Source: Companilactobacillus halodurans (lineage in GTDB: Bacteria > Bacillota > Bacilli > Lactobacillales > Lactobacillaceae). Taken from it: a stretch of DNA of 64,000 nucleotides. Where the stretch lies: contig NZ_VDFP01000012.1 of assembly GCF_009600985.1 (NCBI RefSeq), positions 1 to 64,000 on the forward strand, written 5' to 3'. Each line of letters begins with the position of its first letter. The first letter of the stretch is position 1. Below are positions 29,506 to 38,567 of the stretch, one piece after another. A model generated the notes under the pieces. The model was not told where the DNA came from. It saw nothing but the letters and a program-made list of their open reading frames with translations, and ran no database searches. The translations under genes were made by a program, and so were the position numbers.

Positions 29506-31119
29506 TTACATTTCATCTTCTTCAAGGCCTGAAGCTGCACCGATAAAGCCTTTGAACAAGCCTTCTGGTTTAGTTGGTCTTGATAAGAATTCTGGATGGT
29601 ATTGAGCAGCAATGAAGAACTTGTTTTCAGGAACTTCAATAACTTCAACCAAGTGATTGTCAGGAGATACACCTGAGAATACTAGGCCAAGATCTTCAAA
29701 TTGTTTACGATATTCATTGTTAAATTCATATCTGTGACGATGTCTTTCTTGAATAACTGATTGATTGTCATAAGCAGCAGCTGTCTTTGTACCTGGTTTT
29801 AGTTTACATGGATATGAACCCAAACGTAAAGTACCACCACGGTCTTCAACATCTTTTTTATCTGCCATGATATCAATAATCTTGTGTTTAGCATCTGGAT
29901 CGATTTCACCAGTTGTTGCATCTTTGATACCAGCAACATCTCGAGCAAATTCGATACTTGCCATTTGCATACCTAAGCAAAGTCCAAGATAAGGAACATC
30001 ATTTTCACGAGCATACTTAATTGAAGCAATCATGCCTTCTAGTCCACGGCTACCGAAACCACCAGGAACTACGATACCATCTGAATCTTTTAAGTAATCA
30101 GCAACGTTATCTTCGTTGATGACATCAGCGGAAATTTTTTCAATTTCTATTTCTGTATTATAAACATAACCGGCAGCACGGAGAGCCTCTGTTACAGAAA
30201 TGTAAGCATCTTGTAATTTTGTATACTTACCAACCATAGTGATCTTTGTCTTATGCTTCAAGTTGTGAACACGATCAACTAACTTATGCCAATTCTTCAT
30301 GTCGGCTGGTTTTGTATCTAAGTGTAGGTAACGACAAACAATATCATCAAAGCTTTGTGCTTGTAAGTTCAATGGAACATCATAAAGTGAACTAGCATCA
30401 CGTGATTCAATAACAGCTTCTGAATCAACATCACAAAATGATGCAATTTTGTCTTTCATGCTTTGTGGCATTGGAAGTTCAGTACGAACAACCAAAATGT
30501 TAGGTTGAATACCAATTCCACGTAGTTCTTTAACACTGTGTTGTGTTGGTTTAGTCTTCATTTCACCAGCAGCCTTCAAGTAAGGAACTAATGATGTGTG
30601 AATATAAACAACATTTTCTGAGCCAACTTCGGCTTTCATTTGACGCAATGCTTCCAAATATGGTTGTGATTCGATATCACCAACAGTACCACCAACTTCG
30701 GTAATGATTACATCTGAATCAGTAGTTGAAGCAGCACGCATGATCTTTTGCTTGATCATATCAGTAATATGTGGAATAACTTGCACAGTTGCTCCGTTGT
30801 AATCACCACGACGTTCGCGACGAATTACTTCGGAATAGATTTTACCAGTTGTAACGTTTGAATATTTGTTCAAATCGTTATCGATAAATCTTTCATAATG
30901 TCCTAAATCAAGGTCAGTTTCTGTACCATCGTTAGTAACAAAAACTTCACCATGTTGATATGGGCTCATTGTTCCTGGGTCCACATTGATATAGGGATCA
31001 AATTTTTGCATTGTAACCTTTAGGCCGCGATTCTTTAAAAGTCTTCCAAGGGATGCGGCAACAATTCCCTTACCTAATGATGAAACGACTCCACCTGTAA
31101 TAAAAATGTATTTAGTCAT
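29506..31119 (-). CDS. pyrG: CTP synthase
   Basis: Makes CTP from UTP, ATP and glutamine. The 537-residue protein has an N-terminal synthetase domain ([18 protein letters not shown]-loop-like) and a C-terminal class I glutamine amidotransferase domain with the nucleophile Cys in YLGLCLGMQ and the His-Glu of AAQYHPEF. The start is the ATG at 31119, six bases after GGAGGA; an upstream in-frame GTG is only the ribosome site itself. The leader carries the signals for CTP-dependent attenuation (see the separate entry). Upstream is rpoE, as in Bacillus. Confidence 0.97.
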   Translation of the reverse strand: MTKYIFITGGVVSSLGKGIVAASLGRLLKNRGLKVTMQKFDPYINVDPGTMSPYQHGEVFVTNDGTETDLDLGHYERFIDNDLNKYSNVTTGKIYSEVIRRERRGDYNGATVQVIPHITDMIKQKIMRAASTTDSDVIITEVGGTVGDIESQPYLEALRQMKAEVGSENVVYIHTSLVPYLKAAGEMKTKPTQHSVKELRGIGIQPNILVVRTELPMPQSMKDKIASFCDVDSEAVIESRDASSLYDVPLNLQAQSFDDIVCRYLHLDTKPADMKNWHKLVDRVHNLKHKTKITMVGKYTKLQDAYISVTEALRAAGYVYNTEIEIEKISADVINEDNVADYLKDSDGIVVPGGFGSRGLEGMIASIKYARENDVPYLGLCLGMQMASIEFARDVAGIKDATTGEIDPDAKHKIIDIMADKKDVEDRGGTLRLGSYPCKLKPGTKTAAAYDNQSVIQERHRHRYEFNNEYRKQFEDLGLVFSGVSPDNHLVEVIEVPENKFFIAAQYHPEFLSRPTKPEGLFKGFIGAASGLEEDEM

Positions 31120-31164
31120 ATCTTCCTCCACATATTGTTTCTAGGGATTTCTCACTCACAAAAA

Positions 31165-31200
31165 TAAAAAAGTCCCCTATTCTGCATGAACAGGGAACTT
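31165..31200 (-). terminator. pyrG attenuator hairpin
   Basis: A 9-bp stem with one T-G pair (31170-31178 with 31192-31200) is followed by TTTTTT on the minus strand. It lies between the predicted start of transcription (31224) and the coding region. The upstream arm contains a pyrimidine stretch around GTTCCCTGTTC that could pair with a G-extended 5' end. Confidence 0.8.
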
Positions 31201-31218
31201 GAAGTTGTCTATCTAATA

Positions 31219-31260
31219 GAGCCCGAACTATATAATACCGTGATATGTTCGAGTCGTCAA
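31219..31260 (-). promoter_or_regulatory. pyrG promoter with GGGCTC start
   Basis: TTGACG (31255-31260), exactly 17 bp, TATTAT (31232-31237), then seven bases to GGGCTC starting at 31224. In Bacillus subtilis pyrG, RNA polymerase stutters at an initial GGGC when CTP is low, adding extra G that prevents the attenuator from forming (established). The same layout is seen here. Confidence 0.8.
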
Positions 31261-31278
31261 ACTTTTAATTCGAAAATT

Positions 31279-31941
31279 TTATTTATTTGTATCGTCGTCG
31301 TCTTTGTCGCTGTCATCATCATCATCGTCGTCTTCATCAGACAAGTCGATATCTTCGTCGTCAGCGTCATCATCGTCCGCATCAAATTCTGAAAGTTGGC
31401 CTTCGATACCATCTTCCAAACTGTCATCATGTGGATCGTCGTCATCGTCATCAACGGTTATATCAGAATTAGAGAACTTAGACAAGTCAGGACCATTGTC
31501 AGATGAACCATTGTCATCATCGTCATCATCCATATCGGATACATCTAAATCGTTGTCATCGTCGTAGTCGACAACATCATCATCTTCATCGTCATCGCTT
31601 AAGAAGGCATTAACTTTTTGAGCAGCCTTATGGGCATTTTCAGATCCATTGTCTTCAGGGTGATTTACTTCCTCATCAACTGAATCATATGGATACCATT
31701 TACGTAATCCCCAAACATTTTCCCCAAGTGAAAGAAAACTACCATCATTGTTCAAATCTGTATAAAATTGAGGAAGAGATTGCTTGACCTCTTCGTCAGA
31801 TCTGCCCAAGTAGTCTTGGATTTCGTTAACGATGTCAGAAAAATTCATTACTTTTTTATCATTGTTGTTAAGAATCTCATAAGCTACCTCGATCAGTGAG
31901 AGCTCGCTTTTATCTTGATCCTTGAATTTATCAAACTTCAA
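31279..31941 (-). CDS. rpoE: RNA polymerase delta subunit
   Basis: Accessory RNA polymerase subunit of Firmicutes that speeds recycling and lowers non-specific binding. The 220-residue protein has the folded N-terminal HARE-HTH domain (about 1-90: SELSLIEVAYEILNNN, MNFSDIVNEIQDYLG, WGLRKWYPYD) and a disordered tail of about 110 residues made mostly of Asp, Glu, Ser and Asn. The start is TTG, after AAAGGA. The GAT/GAC-rich tail gives long false reading frames on the opposite strand. HelD, a partner in RNA polymerase recycling, is encoded at 56610. Confidence 0.94.
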   Translation of the reverse strand: MKFDKFKDQDKSELSLIEVAYEILNNNDKKVMNFSDIVNEIQDYLGRSDEEVKQSLPQFYTDLNNDGSFLSLGENVWGLRKWYPYDSVDEEVNHPEDNGSENAHKAAQKVNAFLSDDDEDDDVVDYDDDNDLDVSDMDDDDDDNGSSDNGPDLSKFSNSDITVDDDDDDPHDDSLEDGIEGQLSEFDADDDDADDEDIDLSDEDDDDDDDSDKDDDDTNK

Positions 31942-31976
31942 ACGTGTACACGTCCTTTCACAGCGTCTTACTTATA

Positions 31977-32005
31977 ATCATATCGGCTCAGGCACCAAAA
32001 ATCAA
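31977..32005 (-). promoter_or_regulatory. rpoE promoter
   Basis: TTGATT (32000-32005), 17-bp spacer, TATGAT (31977-31982) on the minus strand. The -35 lies inside the last codons of the DUF1934 gene. Confidence 0.6.
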
Positions 32006-32428
32006 TCTAAATTTATAATTACCTATTACATTATTGTCGTAAATCAAGTCATAATCAATGTTTATTTTACCTGAAAGTGGATTATTTAAAATTTCAATCT
32101 TGGAATCTTTGGTAAAAGTTCCCAAAGGCAAGACTCCATATTCAGTTTCCAAATGCCCACTGTTATGCTTATTATGTGTAAAATACAAGAGTGAAGCAAG
32201 ATTTTTGGACTTTGCTACTCGCTTTAAGTGAATTTCACCCTCATCGGTAATCTTAACTAAGATTGAAGCCGTATCATCATTATCTAGACTTTCATTAAAT
32301 TTTAAATAAACTGAATTTCCAATCTGAGTGAACTTACCCGGTTCGGCAATTTTAGTGTGTGTTAATTCCCCAGATTGTAATGTCTCAATGTTTAACTCTA
32401 CATTTATATCAAAACTATTATTTTCCAA
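31988..32428 (-). CDS. DUF1934 family protein (YwiB-like)
   Basis: A 146-residue protein of the small beta-barrel family DUF1934 (calycin-like fold). Recognisable features are the N-terminal NVELNIETLQSGE and the C-terminal GKINIDYDLIYDNNVIGNYKFRLIF. Function is unknown. It lies directly upstream of rpoE and divergent from the LipL-like gene, with 55 bases between the two starts. Confidence 0.75.
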   Translation of the reverse strand: MENNSFDINVELNIETLQSGELTHTKIAEPGKFTQIGNSVYLKFNESLDNDDTASILVKITDEGEIHLKRVAKSKNLASLLYFTHNKHNSGHLETEYGVLPLGTFTKDSKIEILNNPLSGKINIDYDLIYDNNVIGNYKFRLIFGA

Positions 32429-32483
32429 TACTTACTGCCTCTACATGATAAAATTATATTAATTAATTAAAAGAAGTGATTAA

Positions 32484-33296
32484 GTGAACAACACTATTAT
32501 ATTATACGACCAAGAAATAAGCTCTAATAAAGATATGCTTGTCCCATTTTCAGATACCGGTGCTATTTTAAAATTTGTTTCCGAAAATAATCAACCCGTG
32601 ATTCACTTTTGGGTCACCCCACCAACGGTGATTCTAGGAATGCAAGACAAGCGTCTCCCTAACTTACAAGCTGGTTTGCAAATGTTATCGCAGAGAAATT
32701 ACCTATATTATTTACGTAATTCTGGCGGGCTTGGTGTCGTGACTGACCCCGGAATCTTAAATTGTTCTCTTTTCTTACCTAATAAAGATAATTTCTTGAT
32801 CGATGATGCTTATAACAAAATTTATCGTCTTTTAAAGGATTCCTTCTCCAAAGATATCAAAACTGGCGAAATCGTCAACTCTTATTGTCCAGGAACTTTT
32901 GATTTGAGCATTGCTGACAAAAAGTTTGCTGGCATCTCGCAACGTCGAGCTGGCAATGGTGTAGCTGTAATGGCTTATATCAGTATCAATGGCAATCAAA
33001 AAAAACGTGGTCAACTAATGAAAGACTTCTACGAAGTATCTAACTTCCCCAAAAGTCAAAAGTTTGATTATCCTGATGTTAATCCACGAGTAATGGAAAA
33101 CTTAGATCAACTGTTAGATACTAAATTAACGATTACGATGGCTAAGGAAAGAATTTTACACACTATCAGGCAAGAATATCAAGTCGATCAAAAAGAATTC
33201 TTTATTATCCAAAATTCACTTCCCTATCAAGAAGCCTATAATTCAACATTAAATGATCTTCTTAAAAGAAATAAAGCCCTATTGGAGGAAAAATAA
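32484..33296 (+). CDS. LipL-like lipoyl/octanoyl transferase
   Basis: Member of the biotin/lipoate A/B ligase family, closest in layout to LipL/YwfL, which moves octanoyl or lipoyl groups between carrier proteins through a cysteine thioester. The segment SYCPGTFDLSI places the likely nucleophile at Cys135, followed by the conserved Lys in ADKKFAGISQRR (about K147). The 270-residue length fits. The start is GTG. The stop abuts the ATG of the HD-domain gene, so they form one transcript. Substrate (GcvH, E2 subunits) is inferred from family only. Confidence 0.85.
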   Translation: MNNTIILYDQEISSNKDMLVPFSDTGAILKFVSENNQPVIHFWVTPPTVILGMQDKRLPNLQAGLQMLSQRNYLYYLRNSGGLGVVTDPGILNCSLFLPNKDNFLIDDAYNKIYRLLKDSFSKDIKTGEIVNSYCPGTFDLSIADKKFAGISQRRAGNGVAVMAYISINGNQKKRGQLMKDFYEVSNFPKSQKFDYPDVNPRVMENLDQLLDTKLTITMAKERILHTIRQEYQVDQKEFFIIQNSLPYQEAYNSTLNDLLKRNKALLEEK

Positions 33297-34637
33297 ATGA
33301 CTTATAATTTAGAAATGCTACCACGAGAAAAGGTTTTTCGCGATCCTATTCATAATTATATCCACGTCCAACATAAAGTCATTCTTGACTTGATTAATAC
33401 GAAGGAATTTCAACGTCTACGTCGAGTCAAACAATTAGGAACTTCGTCATTTACTTTCCAAGGCGCCGAACATTCTCGATTCACTCATTGTATGGGTGTT
33501 TACGAAATAACTCGCCAAATCTGTGACAATTTCCAAAGAAACTATCCTACTAAGAAACCTGGCGATGGACTTTGGAACGATGACGAAAGAATCGTTGCCT
33601 TGTGCGCTGCCTTATTGCACGACGTCGGCCACGGTGCTTACTCGCATACTTTTGAGCATATCTTCAACACTGATCACGAGATGTGGACCCAAAAAATCAT
33701 CACATCCCCTGAAACAGAAATCAATCAAGTTTTGAAAAAAGTTGCACCTGATTTCCCCGAAAAAGTTGCCAGCGTAATTGCTCACACCTATCCCAATCCT
33801 CAAGTCGTGCAAATGATTTCTAGTCAAATTGACGCCGACAGAATGGATTACTTGTTGCGTGATGCCTATTTCACAGGCACCAAGTATGGAATGTTCGATT
33901 TAACAAGAATTTTGCGTGTCATGCGTCCATATAAAGGTGGAATTGCTTTTGACAACGACGGGATGCATGCTGTTGAAGACTATGTTTTATGTCGTTTCCA
34001 AATGTATCAACAGGTTTATTTCCACCCAGTGTCACGCGGAATGGAAGTCGTTTTGACTAAATTGTTGCAACGGGCTAAGGATCTTTATGAACACAACCAT
34101 ATGAATGGCTTTGAAATGCCAAGTCTTTTGATTCCTTTCTTTGAAAACAAGGTCACAATTGACGACTACTTACTTTTAGATGACGGCATCTTAAATACTT
34201 ATTTCACTCTTTGGCAATATTATCCTGACGAAATTTTAAAAGATTTATCTTATCGTTTTCTTTCACGTAAACCTTTCAAATCAGCTGAATACGACCACAA
34301 GACAAAGCATCTTTTGCCTGAATTAGCTGACATCGTTGAAAGCGTTGGGTTTGATAAAAAATATTACACAGCAACTAATACCAGTTATGATCTGCCATAT
34401 GATGTTTACAATCCTAATTCCAATAAGAGTCGGACTCAAATTGAAATCATGCAAGATGATGGTTCATTGATTGAATTATCGACTGTCAGTCGTTTGGTCA
34501 GAGCTTTGACAGGAAAGATTTTGGGCGATGAAAGATTGTACTTCCCTAAATCGATGTTGACTCAACAATCAGATGAGATTTTTGGCTCTGATTATGAAAA
34601 ATTCCAGAAACATATTCACAACAACAAAATTGTTTAG
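33297..34637 (+). CDS. HD-domain phosphohydrolase (YwfO-like)
   Basis: Cytoplasmic metal-dependent phosphohydrolase of 446 residues. The HD signature is clear: the first His in EHSRFTHCMGVYEI, then LCAALLHDVGHGAYSHTFEH with the HD pair, and a later Asp in SQIDADRMDYLLRDAYFTG. This dGTPase/SAMHD1-like arrangement suggests a nucleotide triphosphohydrolase, and the enterococcal homologue is a dNTPase (family knowledge). It follows the LipL-like gene with no gap, as in other Firmicutes. Confidence 0.88.
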   Translation: MTYNLEMLPREKVFRDPIHNYIHVQHKVILDLINTKEFQRLRRVKQLGTSSFTFQGAEHSRFTHCMGVYEITRQICDNFQRNYPTKKPGDGLWNDDERIVALCAALLHDVGHGAYSHTFEHIFNTDHEMWTQKIITSPETEINQVLKKVAPDFPEKVASVIAHTYPNPQVVQMISSQIDADRMDYLLRDAYFTGTKYGMFDLTRILRVMRPYKGGIAFDNDGMHAVEDYVLCRFQMYQQVYFHPVSRGMEVVLTKLLQRAKDLYEHNHMNGFEMPSLLIPFFENKVTIDDYLLLDDGILNTYFTLWQYYPDEILKDLSYRFLSRKPFKSAEYDHKTKHLLPELADIVESVGFDKKYYTATNTSYDLPYDVYNPNSNKSRTQIEIMQDDGSLIELSTVSRLVRALTGKILGDERLYFPKSMLTQQSDEIFGSDYEKFQKHIHNNKIV

Positions 34638-34722
34638 TCACTATACTTTCAACTTTTCTGTAATTTTATTAGAATATAGCTAAATCAGTTTTAGTAAAAT
34701 ATCTACTTATTGGGAGGATAAA

Positions 34723-36426
34723 ATGAAGGAATTTTCAAACCAAACTAGATTAAATAATTTACAAAACTTACAAGATCAAACCCTTGATCTCTTAGTTATC
34801 GGTGGTGGAATCACCGGTTGTGGAATAGCACTCGATGCCCAAACTAGAGAAATCAAAACTGGCTTGATAGAAATGCGCGACTTTGCTTCAGGTACATCCA
34901 GCCGATCAACTAAATTAGTCCATGGTGGATTACGTTACTTAAAACAAGCTGCCTTAAAAGAAGTCCATGAAGTCGGTAGCGAAAGAGCAATTGTTTATAA
35001 CAACGCTCCACACGTTACGACGCCATTAAAAATGATGCTTCCCTTTTATGAAGATGGCACCTTTGGACCATTTTCAACCGCCATTGCCTTGGATGTTTAC
35101 GATCGTTTGGCTGGCGTCAAAGCTTCTGAAAGAAAATACATGCTCAATGCACATGATACTTTGGAAAGAGAGCCTTATATCAAAGGCGAAAGTCTTAAGG
35201 GCTCTGGTGTCTACGTTGAATATCGGACTGACGATGCTCGTTTAACCTTAGAAGTTACTAAAAAAGCCAATGAAAAAGGTGCTTTGATTGCAAATTACAT
35301 CAAAGCAGTCGGTTTATTATATGACCGCGACGAAAAAATTTGTGGCGTCATCTTTAAAGATTTAATTACAGGTAAAACTGGTGAAATTCATGCCAAAAAG
35401 ATTATCAATGCGGCTGGTCCTTGGGTCGATGGCATTAGAAAGATGGATCACTCAGATATTGGTAAGCATTTGCATCTTACAAAAGGCGTACATTTAGTAA
35501 TTGATCACGACAAGTTCCCTATTACCAATTCGGTTTACTTTGATACGCCTTTCCATGATGGCAGAATGATGTTTGCTATTCCACGTGAAAATAAGACTTA
35601 CATTGGAACGACTGATACAACTTGGACTAAAGATCCTAAGGAACCAAACATCACTGCCACTGATGTCACTTATATTCTAGCAGCCGCTAACCAAATGTTT
35701 GACTTGCCACAATATCTTACTCCAGACGATGTGGAAAGTGGTTGGTCTGGCGTTCGTCCATTGATTCAAGAAGAAGGCAAATCTCCTTCGGAAATTTCAC
35801 GTAAAGATGAAATTTTTCAATCTAAATCTGGATTGCTCTCGATTGCTGGTGGAAAATTAACTGGTTATCGAAAGATGGCTGAAAAAATTGTTGACCGTGT
35901 TGCTATGCAACTAAATGACGAAACTAATTATCGTTTTAGAAATTCACAAACCAAGAACTTGCCTTTATCTGGTGGTGCCGTTGGTGGCGAAAAGAATTGG
36001 ATGGATTTCTTTGATGAGAATATTCATTTAGGGATGACTGATTATCACCTCAGCCGTGAAGATGCAAAAAGAATCGTACAGCGCTATGGTTCTAATGCTA
36101 TTGAAGTCTTCAAGTTAATTCCCGAAACTAAAACTAAAGCTCGTCTTCCAAGAATCGATTGGGCAATGCTGCATTATGGATTGAAATATGAAATGGTCGA
36201 ACATCCATTAGACTTTCTACTTCGTCGCAGCAGCCAATTGTTATTTGACATCAAGCATGCCAAAAGTATTAAAACTAACGTTATTGATTGCTTAGCCAAA
36301 TATTACGATTGGGATGACGATACAAAAGCTCGTCTAACTGATGAAGTAAACCAAAAAATAACTGCAACAGAGTTAAGCGATGTTAAAAAGAAGTACGCGG
36401 CCTTTAACAAAGAACGCGGTGATTAA
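34723..36426 (+). CDS. glpD: Glycerol-3-phosphate dehydrogenase/oxidase, FAD
   Basis: Oxidises glycerol-3-phosphate to dihydroxyacetone phosphate at the membrane. The FAD Rossmann motif is VIGGGITGCGIALDAQTR (about 25-42), followed by GTSSRSTKLVHGGLRYL and, near 340, the SGWSGVRPL motif; the C-terminal DAO_C domain follows. At 567 residues it lacks the insertion of about 50 residues typical of the longer H2O2-forming GlpO of streptococci and enterococci, so I name it glpD, although oxidase activity remains possible. GGGAGG precedes the ATG. glpK and glpF are not adjacent. Confidence 0.9.
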   Translation: MKEFSNQTRLNNLQNLQDQTLDLLVIGGGITGCGIALDAQTREIKTGLIEMRDFASGTSSRSTKLVHGGLRYLKQAALKEVHEVGSERAIVYNNAPHVTTPLKMMLPFYEDGTFGPFSTAIALDVYDRLAGVKASERKYMLNAHDTLEREPYIKGESLKGSGVYVEYRTDDARLTLEVTKKANEKGALIANYIKAVGLLYDRDEKICGVIFKDLITGKTGEIHAKKIINAAGPWVDGIRKMDHSDIGKHLHLTKGVHLVIDHDKFPITNSVYFDTPFHDGRMMFAIPRENKTYIGTTDTTWTKDPKEPNITATDVTYILAAANQMFDLPQYLTPDDVESGWSGVRPLIQEEGKSPSEISRKDEIFQSKSGLLSIAGGKLTGYRKMAEKIVDRVAMQLNDETNYRFRNSQTKNLPLSGGAVGGEKNWMDFFDENIHLGMTDYHLSREDAKRIVQRYGSNAIEVFKLIPETKTKARLPRIDWAMLHYGLKYEMVEHPLDFLLRRSSQLLFDIKHAKSIKTNVIDCLAKYYDWDDDTKARLTDEVNQKITATELSDVKKKYAAFNKERGD

Positions 36427-36556
36427 CAAATCTATTGCAACTGCATTAAATTTTCGATAAATATTAATCGTCCCTCTTTCAATTTTCCGAAAATATAGTA
36501 CAGTAAAATCTGTGCTTTGCAAAAGGTAATATATCAATGAAGGAGATTTGGCGAGA

Positions 36557-36967
36557 ATGCTTAAGGAATTCCAAGAATTTATTTCCCGTGGTACTGTTGT
36601 TGACTTAGCCGTCGGTGTTATCGTTGGTGCTGCTTTTAATAGCCTAGTATCAGCAATCACCACTTACCTTCTAAATCCGCTTATCGGACTCTTTATTGGG
36701 CAAATCGACTTAACAGATATGAAGTTTCAAATTTTAGGAGCTACTTTCTTGATTGGTGACTTTATTAATGCGGTTATCCAATTCTTGATCATTATGTTCG
36801 TTGTCTTTATGATTGTAAAAATGATGAATCGTGTACGTCGAGATGGATCACTTAGTAAGTTCGATCAATCTGGTGAAGAAATCCCTGATCCACAAACTGA
36901 ATATCTACAACAAATTCGTGATTTGCTTAGATATCAACAAAGAAATAATAATAACAACAGATACTAA
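36557..36967 (+). CDS. mscL: Large-conductance mechanosensitive channel
   Basis: Pentameric emergency valve that opens under osmotic downshock. The 136-residue protein has the N-terminal amphipathic helix (LKEFQEFISRG), TM1 (TVVDLAVGVIVGAAFNSLV), a short periplasmic loop, TM2 (FLIIMFVVFMIVKMMNRV) and a C-terminal bundle ending in a poly-Asn run. I use the ATG at 36557, eleven bases from AAGGAG; the TTG at 36548 is too close to the ribosome site. Confidence 0.96.
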   Translation: MLKEFQEFISRGTVVDLAVGVIVGAAFNSLVSAITTYLLNPLIGLFIGQIDLTDMKFQILGATFLIGDFINAVIQFLIIMFVVFMIVKMMNRVRRDGSLSKFDQSGEEIPDPQTEYLQQIRDLLRYQQRNNNNNRY

Positions 36968-36981
36968 ATTTTAAATTATCA

Positions 36982-37019
36982 AAAACTGCTGACTCGAGGA
37001 TGAATCAGCAGTTTTTTTT
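36982..37019 (+). terminator. mscL terminator
   Basis: An 11-bp stem (36982-36992 with 37005-37015, 12-nt loop) is followed by eight T. Confidence 0.9.
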
Positions 37020-37367
37020 GTTATTTTTTATTTATTATCAAGTACATCTTTAAATAATCAGTTTATTAGACCTACATATGGTCCTCATTGTCTTGATGAT
37101 TTACTTTAAATAAGATATTTATCGTCTGATAACAATACTCATATCCTATTCACCCTTTAATAAGGTCTCATATCAGTTTTGTGGCCATATAAAGTTAAAT
37201 GCCGGTGAATGATACTGGTTTATTTTAAATTTCTCTTATAGCCATTGTGAACTTTTCAAAGTTAATAATTATTCTGATTTAATTAATTCATAATAATCAA
37301 AAGTAATATTTTTTAGAATTTAGTTGTTGTTTGAATACAAATTCAATTGTTCAAAATTTTATAAATT
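37020..37367. other. Gene-free AT-rich interval
   Basis: About 350 bases with no supportable coding frame. I see a small hairpin GACC/GGTC near 37070-37084 and a spaced inverted repeat ATTCACC/GGTGAAT (about 37148 and 37204). Nothing matches a known RNA family; it may be decayed sequence or host a small RNA. Confidence 0.5.
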
Positions 37368-37407
37368 AAAAGAGAGAAAACTCTGATAAAGGAGTTTTCT
37401 CTCTTTT
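37368..37407 (-). terminator. prs terminator
   Basis: A perfect 16-bp stem (37368-37383 with 37392-37407, 8-nt loop) ends in TTTT on both strands. On the minus strand it is the first terminator after prs and lies beyond structured repeat copy 2. Confidence 0.8.
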
Positions 37408-37440
37408 GGTAGTTTTATAACCTACGCGTTCTATTTTTAT

Positions 37441-37570
37441 AGTGGAAACGAGCTACACAGGGGCAACTACCTGCACCTAAGGCTATTTCCCAAATCACTC
37501 GCAAAGTACGCGAGCAATTCGTGAAATTGTCTTAGGCTCCGGTAGCTGACCGCTCCTGTTTCGCTCTCTG
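37441..37570 (+). repeat. Structured repeat, copy 2 (after prs)
   Basis: A 130-bp member of the repeat family, AGTGGAAACGAG at the left and CTCTCTG at the right. Stems: ACAGG 37457-37461 with CCTGT 37555-37559, CTACC 37467-37471 with GGTAG 37541-37545, CCTAAG 37476-37481 with CTTAGG 37531-37536, CTCGC 37498-37502 with GCGAG 37510-37514. It begins five bases after the prs stop, inside the prs 3' untranslated region. Confidence 0.88.
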
Positions 37571-37575
37571 GTTTA

Positions 37576-38553
37576 TTATTTCTTATTTTCAAATCTTGTA
37601 TTAAACAATGGACTAACTGGTTCGTTGTCGTGAACACGTTTAATAGCTTCTCCAATAAGTGGTCCTACTGATACTTGAACCATCTTATCCATAATCTTTT
37701 CCTTAGGTAGATTGATTGAATCAGTTACTACTAAGGTCTTGATTGGTGAGGCTTCGATTCTTTCGATAGCTGGACCTGATAGGATTGCGTGTGTACAACA
37801 TGCATAAACTTCAGTTGCTCCGGCGTCGATAAGTGCTTGAGATGCTAATGAAATTGTACCGGCAGTATCGATCATATCATCGATGATAATGGCACGTTTG
37901 CCTTTAACACTACCAATAATATTCATAACTTCGGCTACGTTTGCACGTGGTCTTCTCTTATCAATAATAGCAATTGGCGTCTTCAAAAATTCAGCAAGTT
38001 TTCTAGCACGTGTAACACCACCATGATCAGGTGATACAACAACAGCGTCATCTTCTAGATGATTTGTTAAGAAGTAATCAGCTAATAATGGAGCACCCAT
38101 CAAGTGATCAACTGGAATATCAAAGAATCCTTGGATTTGTGCAGCGTGAAGATCCAAGGCAAGGACACGCTCAACTCCGGCACGTTCTAACATATTAGCA
38201 ACTAATTTAGCTGTAATAGGTTCACGTGAACGTGATTTACGGTCTTGTCTTGCATATCCATAATATGGAATTACAACATTGATAACATTAGCTGAAGCTC
38301 TTCTTAAAGCATCAACCATAATCAATAATTCCATCAAGTTATCGTTAACTGGAGCTGAAGTTGATTGAATCAAGAATACTTCAGAACCACGGATACTTTC
38401 TTCGATATTGATTTGGATTTCACCATCACTGAAACGTGTAACTGATGATTTACCAAGTGGTACTCCGACTTCCTTAGCAATTTTTTCTGCTAAAGGTTTG
38501 TTAGAATTCAATGCAAAAATCTTCATTGGTCGTTCGTTATTTTGATATGACAT
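37576..38553 (-). CDS. prs: Ribose-phosphate pyrophosphokinase
   Basis: Makes PRPP from ribose-5-phosphate and ATP for purine, pyrimidine, His and Trp synthesis. The 325-residue protein has the ATP flag region, the PRPP-synthase signature [18 protein letters not shown] and the PRPP loop [11 protein letters not shown]. It is the distal gene of the glmU-prs pair (14-base gap), which follows purR, the Bacillus order. The 3' side carries structured repeat copy 2. Confidence 0.97.
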   Translation of the reverse strand: MSYQNNERPMKIFALNSNKPLAEKIAKEVGVPLGKSSVTRFSDGEIQINIEESIRGSEVFLIQSTSAPVNDNLMELLIMVDALRRASANVINVVIPYYGYARQDRKSRSREPITAKLVANMLERAGVERVLALDLHAAQIQGFFDIPVDHLMGAPLLADYFLTNHLEDDAVVVSPDHGGVTRARKLAEFLKTPIAIIDKRRPRANVAEVMNIIGSVKGKRAIIIDDMIDTAGTISLASQALIDAGATEVYACCTHAILSGPAIERIEASPIKTLVVTDSINLPKEKIMDKMVQVSVGPLIGEAIKRVHDNEPVSPLFNTRFENKK

Positions 38554-38567
38554 TTAATTATTCACCC

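Noticed and set aside
31287-31567. Ser-rich and Arg-rich plus-strand reading frames opposite rpoE
   Set aside because: These are antisense shadows of the Asp/Glu-rich delta tail. They have no ribosome sites and no sensible protein.
37467-37655. 62-residue minus-strand frame overlapping repeat copy 2
   Set aside because: It overlaps the end of prs in another frame and the repeat itself. Composition and position show it is not a gene.
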